DNA of 35,338 nt from CAZGDV01 sp964524995 (GCA_964524995.1 CAZGDV010000018.1:1-35338), one strand, 5' to 3'; shown: positions 21,496 to 29,192, counted from the first letter of the stretch. Translations and numbers: made by a program. Notes: generated by a model from the sequence alone, not told the origin.

Positions 21496-22235
21496 GTCCG
21501 GTTCATCATCGTCTGACCAGAGCCAGGCTGCTAAAGCTGTTGAGCGAGTTCGAGATGGCTCGCGCCAAGGGCACCTCGACATATCTGCCGCCGGGGATAG
21601 GTGCTCGCGAGATCGAAGCTGCCCTCGGCTTGGCCCTTGATTTCCCTGCAGAGCGCTCGGATGTGGCCGCACGGGTCGCGAAATCCCAGACCGGAGCCGT
21701 AGTCCTCTGGGGTGACGCGATTCGATGTGTCATCCTGCCACCGTTCCCGATACCCGACCGGGTCTCCTACAGCGGCTACGAGGTCGAACCTCTTCGGGCT
21801 CTGCTGACGAGAGACCATGTTGTAGCCCTGGTGCTGGTGCGATTGGGCCTGTACGCCTTGGGGGTCTTCGAGGGTGATCGACTCCTCTCCAGCAAGGTGG
21901 GCAGCGGCCTGATTCACTCGAAGCACAGTAAGGGTGGGTCGTCGCAGCGGCGGTTCGAACGAGGCCGCGAGAAGCAGATGGAGCAGTTCTTCGAACGCAT
22001 CTGCAGACGTGCCCGCGAGCGCATCGAGCCGTTTCTGGACCGTGTGGACTACCTGGTGTACGGTGGTGAACGTAGCACGGTTCTCTCCTTCCGCAGGCAA
22101 TGCGGGTTCCTGCGCGCCCTGGACGACCGCGTCGTTGGCAGGCTGCTCAACGTTCGCGAACCCAAGCAAGCCTCACTCGAAGCGGCGATTGACGATGCCT
22201 GGACGAGTGATGTCTTCGAATGGGAAGAGGCGTAG
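21489..22235 (+). CDS. Vms1/ANKZF1-like (VLRF1) peptidyl-tRNA hydrolase
   Basis: The 248-residue protein contains the release-factor-like VLRF1 core: VGSGLIHSKHSKGGSSQRRFERGREKQ, in which Gln153 in GGSSQ is the expected catalytic residue, followed by the DYLVYGGERSTVL and LLNVREPKQASLEAAI blocks typical of bacterial members. Eukaryotic Vms1/ANKZF1 releases stalled nascent chains by cleaving peptidyl-tRNA on the 60S subunit. The bacterial proteins are predicted to do the same on the split large subunit. It overlaps the end of the DUF2779 gene by 7 bp, a translational coupling arrangement, and stands downstream of mutS2. Confidence 0.85.
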   Translation: MLSPVHHRLTRARLLKLLSEFEMARAKGTSTYLPPGIGAREIEAALGLALDFPAERSDVAARVAKSQTGAVVLWGDAIRCVILPPFPIPDRVSYSGYEVEPLRALLTRDHVVALVLVRLGLYALGVFEGDRLLSSKVGSGLIHSKHSKGGSSQRRFERGREKQMEQFFERICRRARERIEPFLDRVDYLVYGGERSTVLSFRRQCGFLRALDDRVVGRLLNVREPKQASLEAAIDDAWTSDVFEWEEA

Positions 22236-22340
22236 GTTCCGTCTCCCGACATACCGCGCACTTCCATCAAGGCAGTAGCACTCCGCAGATGAGGCCCCGC
22301 TAAGCCCTGATACTCAAACTGACGGAACGCCTCGCACTGC

Positions 22341-22383
22341 TGTGACCAAAGTCACATACGAGCCACCGTACTCGCCCTATACT
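22341..22383 (+). promoter_or_regulatory. CRP/FNR-family site in class II position with -10 box
   Basis: TGTGACCAAAGTCACA (22341-22356) is an exact TGTGA-N6-TCACA palindrome. A -10 box TATACT follows at 22378-22383, placing the site centre near -41.5 from the expected start at about 22390. That is the classic class II activator geometry, and no good -35 box is present. The first gene downstream is the zinc-ribbon protein. The regulator is not in this window. Confidence 0.65.
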
Positions 22384-22457
22384 TCGCGTAGTTACTCGGA
22401 TTGGGTCGGAGAGAGTCGAGGTCGGAGTTGGTCGGGCAATGGAAGAGGGGTGCGGTG

Positions 22458-22652
22458 ATGTGGAGATTGAAGGGCTGTCCTAAGTGCCGCGGCGATTTGT
22501 ACGTGGAGAGAGATCTGAGCGGCTGGTATGAGGAGTGCCTGCAGTGTGGATACTTTCGTGAACTTGCTGGGGTGGGGCCGCTGAATGGTCCCAGGTCGCC
22601 GCGCGGCGAGAAGAAGTCTGTTGCGCTGGCTGGCACCGGAAGCCGCTGCTGA
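22458..22652 (+). CDS. Small zinc-ribbon protein
   Basis: The 64-residue protein starts MWRLKGCPKCRGDLYVERD and has a second knuckle CLQCGY about 22 residues later, a Cys4 zinc ribbon of the kind seen as stand-alone proteins in Chloroflexota. The C-terminal 30 residues are basic and of low complexity. ATG 22458 is chosen because the ribbon begins directly after it and a purine-rich stretch precedes it. It is preceded by a probable CRP/FNR-type promoter and separated by 222 bp from the VLRF1 gene. The function is unknown. Confidence 0.7.
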   Translation: MWRLKGCPKCRGDLYVERDLSGWYEECLQCGYFRELAGVGPLNGPRSPRGEKKSVALAGTGSRC

Positions 22653-22718
22653 ACCAGCCTCGAAGCGAACGTGAGCGGTCTGGCAGGGGTGTCTTGGGCC
22701 GGTTGACTTCGCAGGTTC

Positions 22719-22748
22719 TTGTCAAGTTCGACCCATTTCGTCTATAAT
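22719..22748 (+). promoter_or_regulatory. Promoter of the GT4 glycosyltransferase gene
   Basis: TTGTCA (22719-22724), an 18-bp spacer and a perfect TATAAT (22743-22748). The transcript would start near 22755 and include the inverted repeat at 22763-22795 in its leader. Confidence 0.62.
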
Positions 22749-22762
22749 GTCCTTCACATCGT

Positions 22763-22795
22763 CTGCAGTAGGTGATTGAAGCTGCCCTACTGCAG
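22763..22795 (+). promoter_or_regulatory. Inverted repeat in the GT4 leader
   Basis: CTGCAGTAGG (22763-22772) pairs perfectly with CCTACTGCAG (22786-22795) around a 13-base loop. It lies just after the predicted transcription start and 31 bp before the start codon. An operator or leader hairpin are both possible; no U-run follows, so it is not a standard terminator. Confidence 0.5.
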
Positions 22796-22826
22796 AGCTT
22801 CCTACATGAGACAACTTGGATAGCCA

Positions 22827-24059
22827 ATGAAGATATGCCTGTTGACCTATCGCGGGAACATGTACTGCGGTGGGCAGGGTATATACATCTACTACCTCTC
22901 CAGAGAACTCGTCCGGCTCGGGCATGAGGTCCACGTCATGTCGGGGCCGCCCTACCCTCAGGTAGCGGAGGGCGTTAGGCTGCACAAGCTGGGGAGCAGC
23001 AGCGTCCTCGTGCCGCGCTACGACGGCTCATCGAACGGTACGCAATCCGTGCGCCGTCCAATCGACCTCTACGAATTCGTGACAACGTCCATGGGCATGT
23101 ATGCCGAGCCTTTCGCCTTCAGTATGAGGGCGTATGAGGAGATCAGACGTCTGGCACCCGAAACCAAGTTTGACGTCATTCACGACAATCAGTGCCTGGG
23201 ATACGGCTTGCTCAAGATGAAGGAGTTGGGCATCCCCCTGGTCGCGACGATTCACCATCCGATATCGATAGACCGTTCCGCTGACTTCAGGCAGGCGCGC
23301 AGCAATATCGAGAGGCTGCGTCGCCGGTGGTTCTACTCGTTCTACGTCCCGATGCAGGCTTTCGTCAGCAAGCACATCGACCACGTGATCACGGTGTCCG
23401 AGTGCTCCGCCAGGGAGATCGAAAGACAGATGGGTGTGCCTCGGGATAGGATGCGAGTTGTGTACAACGGCGTGGACACGGACGTCTTCCGCAATCCCGA
23501 CGGCGTTCGCAAGGAGCCGTGTAGCCTTATATTCGTGGGGAACACCGAGGACCGCAAGAAGGGAGTAATCCACCTGGTTCAGGCGATTTCGTTGATCAAG
23601 GACGAAATGCCGGTCAAGCTCACCATAGTGGACGGTGGGGCTCCCGAGACGACATATGCGCCGGCGCTGTTCAAGGAGTATGAGCTGGATGGCCACGTCA
23701 GGATGGTTCGGAGACTCAGCGGCTCCGATCTGGTCCAACGCTATGTAACAGCCGAGGTGGCAGTCGTGCCCTCTCTGTTCGAGGGTTTTGGCTTTCCCTC
23801 GGTCGAGGCTATGTCCTGTGAGCTGCCGGTCATCACTACCACTGCCGGCGCTCTTCCCGAACTCATTACCGATGAGGAGACGGGTATTCTGGTTGAGCCG
23901 GGCGATGTACAGGCGCTGGCTGGTGCAATCAAGCGGCTGCTTGGTGACGAGGAGCTTCGCCGGAAGATGGGCTCTGCGGGGCGGCTGGAGGTCGAGCGGA
24001 GATTCAGCTGGGAACAGGCAGCCAGGCAGACGATTGCGGTCTATGAGGAGGTCACCTAG
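22827..24059 (+). CDS. GT4-family glycosyltransferase
   Basis: The 410-residue protein is a GT-B retaining glycosyltransferase. The N-terminal domain begins MKICLLTYRGNMYCGGQGIYIYYLSREL with the glycine-rich acceptor-side loop. The C-terminal domain has VVYNGVDTDVF, FVGNTEDRKKG and the nucleotide-sugar motif PSLFEGFGFPSVEAMSCELPVI with the EX7E pair. No membrane segment is seen, so it is cytoplasmic or peripheral and probably transfers a sugar to a lipid or glycan carrier. The donor cannot be told. It has its own promoter and ends in a 4-bp overlap with the convergent unknown gene. Confidence 0.92.
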   Translation: MKICLLTYRGNMYCGGQGIYIYYLSRELVRLGHEVHVMSGPPYPQVAEGVRLHKLGSSSVLVPRYDGSSNGTQSVRRPIDLYEFVTTSMGMYAEPFAFSMRAYEEIRRLAPETKFDVIHDNQCLGYGLLKMKELGIPLVATIHHPISIDRSADFRQARSNIERLRRRWFYSFYVPMQAFVSKHIDHVITVSECSAREIERQMGVPRDRMRVVYNGVDTDVFRNPDGVRKEPCSLIFVGNTEDRKKGVIHLVQAISLIKDEMPVKLTIVDGGAPETTYAPALFKEYELDGHVRMVRRLSGSDLVQRYVTAEVAVVPSLFEGFGFPSVEAMSCELPVITTTAGALPELITDEETGILVEPGDVQALAGAIKRLLGDEELRRKMGSAGRLEVERRFSWEQAARQTIAVYEEVT

Positions 24060-24451
24060 GTGATCTCCTCGGCCTTCGCTTGGCACATCTGATCAATGCC
24101 GCAGGCCGATTCCGGCCCACGGAGAGACTCCGAAGCCAGGAGCCCCAACCGTTCTCTTGCCTCCGATGCCTTTGCACTTATGAACCGTGCGAGACGGTCT
24201 TCAGCCGGCATGATGCCGAGTTCCCGGCCGGCTCCCGACGCGCTGAGCAGTTCCTCGATTGTGCTTCTGTGGGGACAACTGTCGGGTATGGGAAGACCGA
24301 GAACCGGGGCACTTACTGTGTAGGTACAGTACGCTCCGCTGTCCGCCGGGGGGACAGAGAGGTTCCCTTCGTCATCGGTATTGATCGTATTCCAGAGACA
24401 CTCCACCATCTCACAGGGGAGAAGCTCGTCACTCCGGCCGTCGCTGCACAT
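24056..24451 (-). CDS. Unrecognised Cys-containing protein
   Basis: The frame encodes up to 131 residues. The N-terminal half has several Cys (CEMVECLWNT, YCTYTVSAP, DSCPHRST) that could hold a metal or disulfide, and the C-terminal half is helical (EDRLARFISAKASEARERLG). The frame is open throughout. Its stop overlaps the convergent glycosyltransferase stop, as real neighbours often do. The start is uncertain: ATG 24451 or ATG 24409 (MVECLWNT), neither with a good ribosome site. I do not recognise the family. Confidence 0.5.
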   Translation of the reverse strand: MCSDGRSDELLPCEMVECLWNTINTDDEGNLSVPPADSGAYCTYTVSAPVLGLPIPDSCPHRSTIEELLSASGAGRELGIMPAEDRLARFISAKASEARERLGLLASESLRGPESACGIDQMCQAKAEEIT

Positions 24452-24522
24452 GGCGCACCGTACAAACTATGGTTTGGTGGGAGGCGCTGCTCGATGGCCA
24501 TCTGAGCAGCGCAGGCCAGTTG

Positions 24523-25032
24523 TCACCACCGAATTGGGATTGCCTCCTCTGGAGTCAGGTTTGGCGGCGGACTCAATTCCACATGGAGGTTGTCGACGGC
24601 CTGCTGTCGCAGGACCCGAAGGGGCTTCTGGAGATTGTCGAAGTCCTCAGCGTTTAGGGCGGATGTCACCTCCTCAACAACGGTCTTCATGATGCCCACG
24701 CCCTTGGAGCATAGCTCTTCGCCCTTCTCGGTTAGCCTTATCTCGGTGAAAGGGCGGCCCTTGCGCTTGGGTATTCTGATCACGAGGCCCTCTTGCTCCA
24801 TCCTGTTTATCAGCCCCGTGACGCTCTGGCTCTCACGTGATACGATCCTGGCGATCTCCGCCGGAATCAGAGGCCCGGGGTACTCTTTGCACGCCCACAG
24901 TACAGCTACCTTCTCGGGCGTCAGTCCCACTCTAGCCAGCTTGGTCTCGGCCACCTTGTCCATCACGGACCAGGTCTGCCGTAGAAGTGCCCAACTCGTT
25001 AGGGCCGTGTTGGAGAACTTGAGGTCGTACAT
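24523..25032 (-). CDS. MarR family transcription regulator
   Basis: The 169-residue protein has the winged helix-turn-helix of MarR proteins: PLIPAEIARIVSRESQSVTGLINRMEQEGLVIRIP forms helices and recognition helix, and KRKGRPFTEIRLTEKGEEL is the wing. Dimerisation helices flank it. ATG 25032 follows AAGGGGGG by five bases. A TAACCTGT direct repeat at 25075-25102, in its promoter region, is a candidate autoregulatory site. No obvious efflux or degradation target gene is adjacent, so the ligand is unknown. Confidence 0.9.
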   Translation of the reverse strand: MYDLKFSNTALTSWALLRQTWSVMDKVAETKLARVGLTPEKVAVLWACKEYPGPLIPAEIARIVSRESQSVTGLINRMEQEGLVIRIPKRKGRPFTEIRLTEKGEELCSKGVGIMKTVVEEVTSALNAEDFDNLQKPLRVLRQQAVDNLHVELSPPPNLTPEEAIPIRW

Positions 25033-25074
25033 TTGTGCCCCCCTTCCGCATTCCTGAAACGGAGTTATCTCCCT

Positions 25075-25102
25075 TAACCTGTACTATACTCTAATAACCT
25101 GT
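25075..25102. promoter_or_regulatory. TAACCTGT direct repeat upstream of the MarR gene
   Basis: TAACCTGT occurs at 25075-25082 and 25095-25102, with a period of exactly 20 bp (about two helical turns). It sits 43-70 bp upstream of the MarR start codon in an AT-rich promoter region and is a plausible operator. Confidence 0.45.
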
Positions 25103-25279
25103 GCAATGCCACATAATCCTATACAACTATATACAAGAGTAAGATTAAGAAATCGCTTAAGAATATGAAGGGTGGATTACAAGAGGCTTACAACAGTGTT
25201 ACGAAATACGATGGTAGTCTGGGAGTAAGATCGTCCGATGCCGGTTGGCGGCGTGAGCCGGTTCTCCGGTACGTGCCCC

Positions 25280-25990
25280 TCATTGGGGAGTTGAGCGCTC
25301 TCCAAGTTGTGACGGCCTGCCCAGGAAGTATCCTGTGCCAGCCTTGGTGAGGATGATCTGCGGATGGCTCGGATCGGGCTCTATCTTCTCCCTCAAACGC
25401 CTGATATGTACCCTGAGGCTTTCGATGGAGCCCGGGTAGTCTTCCCCCCATACCTCCTCGGCGAGAATGGAGTGGGTTGCGACGCGTCCTGCATTCTTCA
25501 TCAGGCGCTGCACAATGTGTGCTTCGATCGCCGTCAGGTTGACTTCCCGGTCATTGACCAGCAGCTGCCTGCTGGAGGGGTTGAACCGTAGCGGGCCGAA
25601 AGTAAGGGGCGGCTCGCCGGCGAAGTCGGCCTTGTCGCGCATGCGGACGTTGATCCTTGCCAGAAGCTCGAGCTGTCCACAAGGCTTGACGATGTAGTCG
25701 TCGGCCCCCCATTCCAGTCCTTTCACGATATCGGCCTCGTCGGCCTTGATAGTCAGGATGATTATGGGCACCGAGGAGAACCGGCGGATCTCCTTGAGTA
25801 CCTCGAAGCCGCTCATGTCCGGCAACCCGAGATCGAGTATTATGATATCGATGTCCTCGGTTCCAGCTATCTCCAAACCCTTCTTGCCCAGGTGGGTCGA
25901 GGTGATCTGAGCCTTAGGCCACCGTATCTGAAGGGCCAGTGAAATCGACTCCACTATCTCGGGATCATCTTCGACAATGAGCACTCTCAT
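25280..25990 (-). CDS. OmpR/PhoB-type response regulator (orphan)
   Basis: The 236-residue protein has a receiver domain with the acidic pair VEDDP, phospho-acceptor D53 (IIILDLGLPD), T80 (IIILT) and K102 (VKPCG). A C-terminal winged helix (Trans_reg_C) follows, with LTAIEAHIVQRLMKNAGRVATH and SLRVHIRRLREKIEPDPSHPQIILTKAGTGY. Cys replaces the usual Phe/Tyr in the KPF motif. ATG 25990 follows AAAGGGGGG. No complete sensor kinase is next to it. A short PAS-like kinase fragment lies 47 bp upstream on the same strand, suggesting the original partner has been lost. Confidence 0.92.
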   Translation of the reverse strand: MRVLIVEDDPEIVESISLALQIRWPKAQITSTHLGKKGLEIAGTEDIDIIILDLGLPDMSGFEVLKEIRRFSSVPIIILTIKADEADIVKGLEWGADDYIVKPCGQLELLARINVRMRDKADFAGEPPLTFGPLRFNPSSRQLLVNDREVNLTAIEAHIVQRLMKNAGRVATHSILAEEVWGEDYPGSIESLRVHIRRLREKIEPDPSHPQIILTKAGTGYFLGRPSQLGERSTPQ

Positions 25991-26036
25991 TGCTTCCCCC
26001 CCTTTAAGAGCCTAGCCCTACTGGCCAACGCCACCC

Positions 26037-26150
26037 TTATCCACCGGCGGCAGGATTGAGGGCGACGAGGTTGACTTTCTCGTCGAATAGGATGAGCCCA
26101 TCAAGAAAGCCTCGAACAAGTCGGTGGGACAGCTCGCTTCCAGGGAAGCA
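26037..26150 (-). pseudogene. Fragment of a PAS-domain sensor kinase
   Basis: In one minus-strand frame the sequence reads ELSHRLVRGFLDGLILFDEK then VNLVALNPAAGG before TAA at 26039-26037. The GLIxFDEKxNLVxLNPAA pattern is the start of a PAS domain as found at the head of many histidine kinases. The rest of the kinase is absent. It lies directly upstream of the orphan response regulator and on the same strand. The upstream limit of the fragment is not clear, and an overlapping 62-codon frame does not resemble a protein. Confidence 0.5.
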
Positions 26151-26217
26151 GGCCAGTGATGAGCCACGCCGGAGCCGTCCTGCATGGCTGACCGCTCTGT
26201 GGCCATGGCCTGCCTCC

Positions 26218-26478
26218 TCAGTTGCTGTGGAAGGTCCGCTTCTGGCCAGGTCGGGCGGAGTGCCTGTCCTCCGCTACGCCGGTGCGCAACTGGAACGTCG
26301 ATTTCTGGAGAAAGTGAAGGACGTCTTGACGCCGATACCTCCGATCACCGCGCGAGCCTATGTGGTAGCACCTGAGCATTCCTTTGTCGCTCCAGCGTCG
26401 GACCGTGGAGATACTTACGTGCAGGAAAGCAGCAACCTGCCTGACGGTCAGCATTGCCTCCAGTTTCGTTTGTTCCAT
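26218..26478 (-). CDS. Small excisionase/BldC-type helix-turn-helix protein (copy 2 of 3)
   Basis: From ATG 26478 the product is 86 residues: MEQTKLEAML then the HTH core (TVRQVAAFLHVSISTVRRWS) and the wing GSRGDRRYRRQDVLHFL, followed by a basic tail (RHSARPGQKRTFHSN). It matches the core of the copy at 2-208 at 39 of 50 positions. A longer open frame exists upstream, but the conserved region begins here. Copy 3 lies 214 bp further upstream on the same strand. Role as regulator or excisionase is inferred from the domain only. Confidence 0.78.
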   Translation of the reverse strand: MEQTKLEAMLTVRQVAAFLHVSISTVRRWSDKGMLRCYHIGSRGDRRYRRQDVLHFLQKSTFQLRTGVAEDRHSARPGQKRTFHSN

Positions 26479-26692
26479 AGTCCGACAGTACCGCAGGTTC
26501 GTGTGTGACCGAGATTGGAACATATCATAACACAAAAAGCCAAGAGTGGTATGGCCTTGGAGGGGAAATAATAGGGATGATTTTGGTGATTTGGCGGACA
26601 CACGTAGCGCTGAGAAGGTGGTGGCCTTAAGCGCATTGAACGGCATCTCACTGCTACCGTTCAGGGTCGCGTATCGGGATCTGTTGGAGATA

Positions 26693-27010
26693 CTATGCTG
26701 CGCCGAAGAGTTGCTTCCTGGATTGCCTGGTGTTGCTGCGCCTGGCTTTACTCTTGACGGAGTTGGACTCTACTCCGGGCTCTTTGGTGGTCACATCCAG
26801 ATCGGTCGTTCGTTGGCTGGAATCTTGCAAGAAACGAAGCACGTCGTCGCGCCAGTATCGCCTGTCGCCACGGGAGCCGACGCGATAGGATTTTAATATC
26901 CCCTCGCCGCTCCAACGTCTAATGCTACAGATACTCACCTGGAGGAAATCGGCGACCTGGCGGGTGGTCATCATGGTCTCGTATTCGGGTTGGCTTGTTG
27001 TGCTGCTCAC
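26693..27010 (-). CDS. Small excisionase/BldC-type helix-turn-helix protein (copy 3 of 3)
   Basis: The 105-residue product has the same HTH core (TTRQVADFLQVSICSIRRWS) and wing (GSRGDRRYWRDDVLRFL), with a longer basic tail rich in Ser, Lys and Arg (SNSVKSKARRSNTRQSRKQ). The start may be GTG 27010 or the ATG pair near 26974; neither has a strong ribosome site. It matches the core of copy 1 at 37 of 50 positions, with W replacing R in the RRY(R/W)R motif. Tandem placement with copy 2 suggests local duplication. Confidence 0.76.
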   Translation of the reverse strand: MSSTTSQPEYETMMTTRQVADFLQVSICSIRRWSGEGILKSYRVGSRGDRRYWRDDVLRFLQDSSQRTTDLDVTTKEPGVESNSVKSKARRSNTRQSRKQLFGAA

Positions 27011-27398
27011 GTTGGTCTTCTTTCGCTCCTCTTTATTCTCGTAAGTAGTGTCCTACTCCACAGACATTCACGATCGCAATACCCTGTTTTGGCCACAAGC
27101 GTAGGTACGACTGTAGTACTGTATTACGATCTATATCAAACCTTAGCAGAAGTACCGTTGGCGCTACAATAGGACGTTCAGGTCATAGGTGCTAGGAAAA
27201 TAGTGCTATACGACGTTATAGTCGAACACGAGTATAAACCAGAGCTCTACCTTCGAACCTGCTGCAGGCTGTCAGTTGTGTAAGAGGCTGGCAAGGGGGC
27301 ATAGGACGTAAGGGTTCAATGGCCTGTGAAAGAACTACCGACTGTCAGTGGGCTCCGGTGAATCTACGTTCCCTGGCTGATACACGGTTGGCCCGGTA
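27011..27398. other. Intergenic region without a supported gene
   Basis: This 388-bp stretch separates HTH copy 3 from the acyl-CoA ligase 3' end, both on the minus strand. The part next to the HTH gene (27040-27240) is AT-rich and probably holds its promoter. An imperfect CTATACGACGTTATAG palindrome lies near 27207-27222. I see no repeat, RNA gene or credible ORF. Confidence 0.55.
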
Positions 27399-29129
27399 CT
27401 ACTGCTTGACCTCTTCCTTCTCCTGCGCTGGTTGTTGCTTGGCCTTCTTGAGTTCCTCCTCGACAAGGACTCTGCGCAGGATCTTCCCAATAGGCGACTT
27501 GGGCAGACTGTCCCTGAACTCCACTATCTTCGGCATCTTGTACTTGGCCAGCAGCGGTCGACAGTATTCAGTGATCTCGTCAGGAGTGGAACTCTCGCCT
27601 TTCTTGAGCACTATGCAGACCTTGACGGTCTGGCCTCGGTACTCGTCCGGCACTCCGTAGCAGACGGCTTCCTCGACCTTGGGGTGTTCATAGAGCACCT
27701 CCTCGATGTCACGGGGGTGTATGTTGTAGCCGCCTGCTATTATCATCTCCTTCTTGCGATCGACTATGCTGAAGAATCCGTCTTCGTCGACTCTGGCGAG
27801 GTCTCCCGTGTAGAGCCAGCCGTCTCGGAGCACCAGCTCAGTCTCGTCGGGGCGGTTCCAGTATCCGCGCATGATTACGGGTCCCCTGAGGCACAGCTCT
27901 CCCACTTCCCCGATCGGCATCTCCTTCCGCCCCGTCTCGATGTCCACTATCCTGGCCTCCATGTCTGGAAACGGGACGCCTATGCTGCCGACCTTGCGTT
28001 TCCCGAGGAGCGGTGTGGCCAGGTTCACCACCGGCGCCTCGCTGAGCCCGTAGCCCTCTACGAGACGTCCTCCCGAGAGCGCTTCGAATTGCTCCTGCAC
28101 CTCGACCGGGAGCGGTGCAGCCCCGCTGACGCAGGACTTGATCGAGGTCAGGTCGTACTTGTGTCTGTCGGGATGGTTGTTGATGGCCACGTACATCGTT
28201 GGCACGCCGGGGAAAAACGCGGGCTTGTATCTGTGAATGGCCTTCAGTATCTGCTTGACGTCGAATCGCGGGACCAGCACCATGGTGCATCCCGCCAGCA
28301 CCGAGAAATGCATCACGGTCACCATTCCGTAGACGTGAAACAGGGGCATGACGCCCATCACCACGGCGTCGCCCTCCCTCTGGCGTAACGGTGCGGCCCA
28401 GGCCCTCATCTGGTAGACATTGGCGAGGATACTGTAATGCTCTGCAGTTGCGCCCTTGCTGACTCCAGTCGTGCCACCCGTGTATTGCAGCATGGCCACG
28501 TCGTATGGGCCGACGTCCACTTGGGGGCGTGCCGGACTGGAGTGCCGCAGCAGCTCCTGGAACCGATGGACACCCTTCGCCGTGCCGATGTCCACCCGGT
28601 GGCCCTCCTTCTTCTCCCTGAACAAGCTGAACAGCGTTCGGCTGATGGGTGGGAGATACTCCTTTATGTAGGTGACGACGACATTCTTCAGGCTGGTCCT
28701 GTCTTTCATTCCCATGATAGTGTTATAGAACAGGCTGAGCACGATGATAGTCTCCGCCCCGCAGTCGCTGATCTGGATCTCCAGCTCTCTGGGGGAGTAC
28801 AGCGGGTTCGTGGCTACTACGATGGCCCCTATCTTGAGCGCCGCGTAGTAGGCGATCAGGAACTGAGGACAGTTGGGCAGCAGAAGGGCTACCCTATCGC
28901 CCTTCTTGACACCGAGTCCCGTTAGTCCGTTGGCCAACCTGTTGGCCTGCTCGTCCAGCTCACGGAAGGTCAGCCGGTTGGCGTCACCGAATGCGCCCGG
29001 GAAGAGTGTAGCGGTGACATCGCCGAAGCGTTGCGCGGAGTCTTCCAGCAACTCGTGCAGAGTCATCTCGGGGTAGTTCATACTGTGCGCCACCCCAGGG
29101 TCGTAGTTCTTGAGCCATATCTTCTCCAT
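27399..29129 (-). CDS. Long-chain fatty-acid-CoA ligase
   Basis: This ANL-superfamily enzyme activates a carboxylic acid to acyl-CoA through an acyl-AMP. The 576-residue protein has the P-loop YTGGTTGVSKGA, the VEGYGLSEAPVV adenine motif, GWLYTGDLARVDEDGF, DRKKEMIIAGGYNIHPRDIE (hinge) and the catalytic lysine region PKSPIGKILRR. It ends in a short Lys/Glu/Gln-rich tail. ATG 29129 is preferred over TTG 29150 because GGAGG lies five bases upstream. It is last in the catabolic cluster, 63 bp after the SCP2 gene. The acid it uses is not determined by sequence. Confidence 0.93.
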   Translation of the reverse strand: MEKIWLKNYDPGVAHSMNYPEMTLHELLEDSAQRFGDVTATLFPGAFGDANRLTFRELDEQANRLANGLTGLGVKKGDRVALLLPNCPQFLIAYYAALKIGAIVVATNPLYSPRELEIQISDCGAETIIVLSLFYNTIMGMKDRTSLKNVVVTYIKEYLPPISRTLFSLFREKKEGHRVDIGTAKGVHRFQELLRHSSPARPQVDVGPYDVAMLQYTGGTTGVSKGATAEHYSILANVYQMRAWAAPLRQREGDAVVMGVMPLFHVYGMVTVMHFSVLAGCTMVLVPRFDVKQILKAIHRYKPAFFPGVPTMYVAINNHPDRHKYDLTSIKSCVSGAAPLPVEVQEQFEALSGGRLVEGYGLSEAPVVNLATPLLGKRKVGSIGVPFPDMEARIVDIETGRKEMPIGEVGELCLRGPVIMRGYWNRPDETELVLRDGWLYTGDLARVDEDGFFSIVDRKKEMIIAGGYNIHPRDIEEVLYEHPKVEEAVCYGVPDEYRGQTVKVCIVLKKGESSTPDEITEYCRPLLAKYKMPKIVEFRDSLPKSPIGKILRRVLVEEELKKAKQQPAQEKEEVKQ

Positions 29130-29192
29130 AGCAACCTCCACCTTGCTCAAGTCAGCGAGTCACAACGTGCCGTGTCTCGGTCAGGGCGCAGG

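Noticed and set aside
25165..25350. 61-codon plus-strand frame downstream of the MarR promoter
   Set aside because: No ribosome site, no motif, and it overlaps the end of the response-regulator gene on the other strand.
26018..26206. 62-codon minus-strand frame over the kinase fragment
   Set aside because: The sequence in this frame is low-complexity; the PAS-like motif is in a different frame.
26637..26663. TGAACGG...CCGTTCA inverted repeat as a terminator of HTH copy 3
   Set aside because: The arms pair perfectly, but the loop is 13 bases and no T-run follows on the relevant strand, so it is not a standard terminator.
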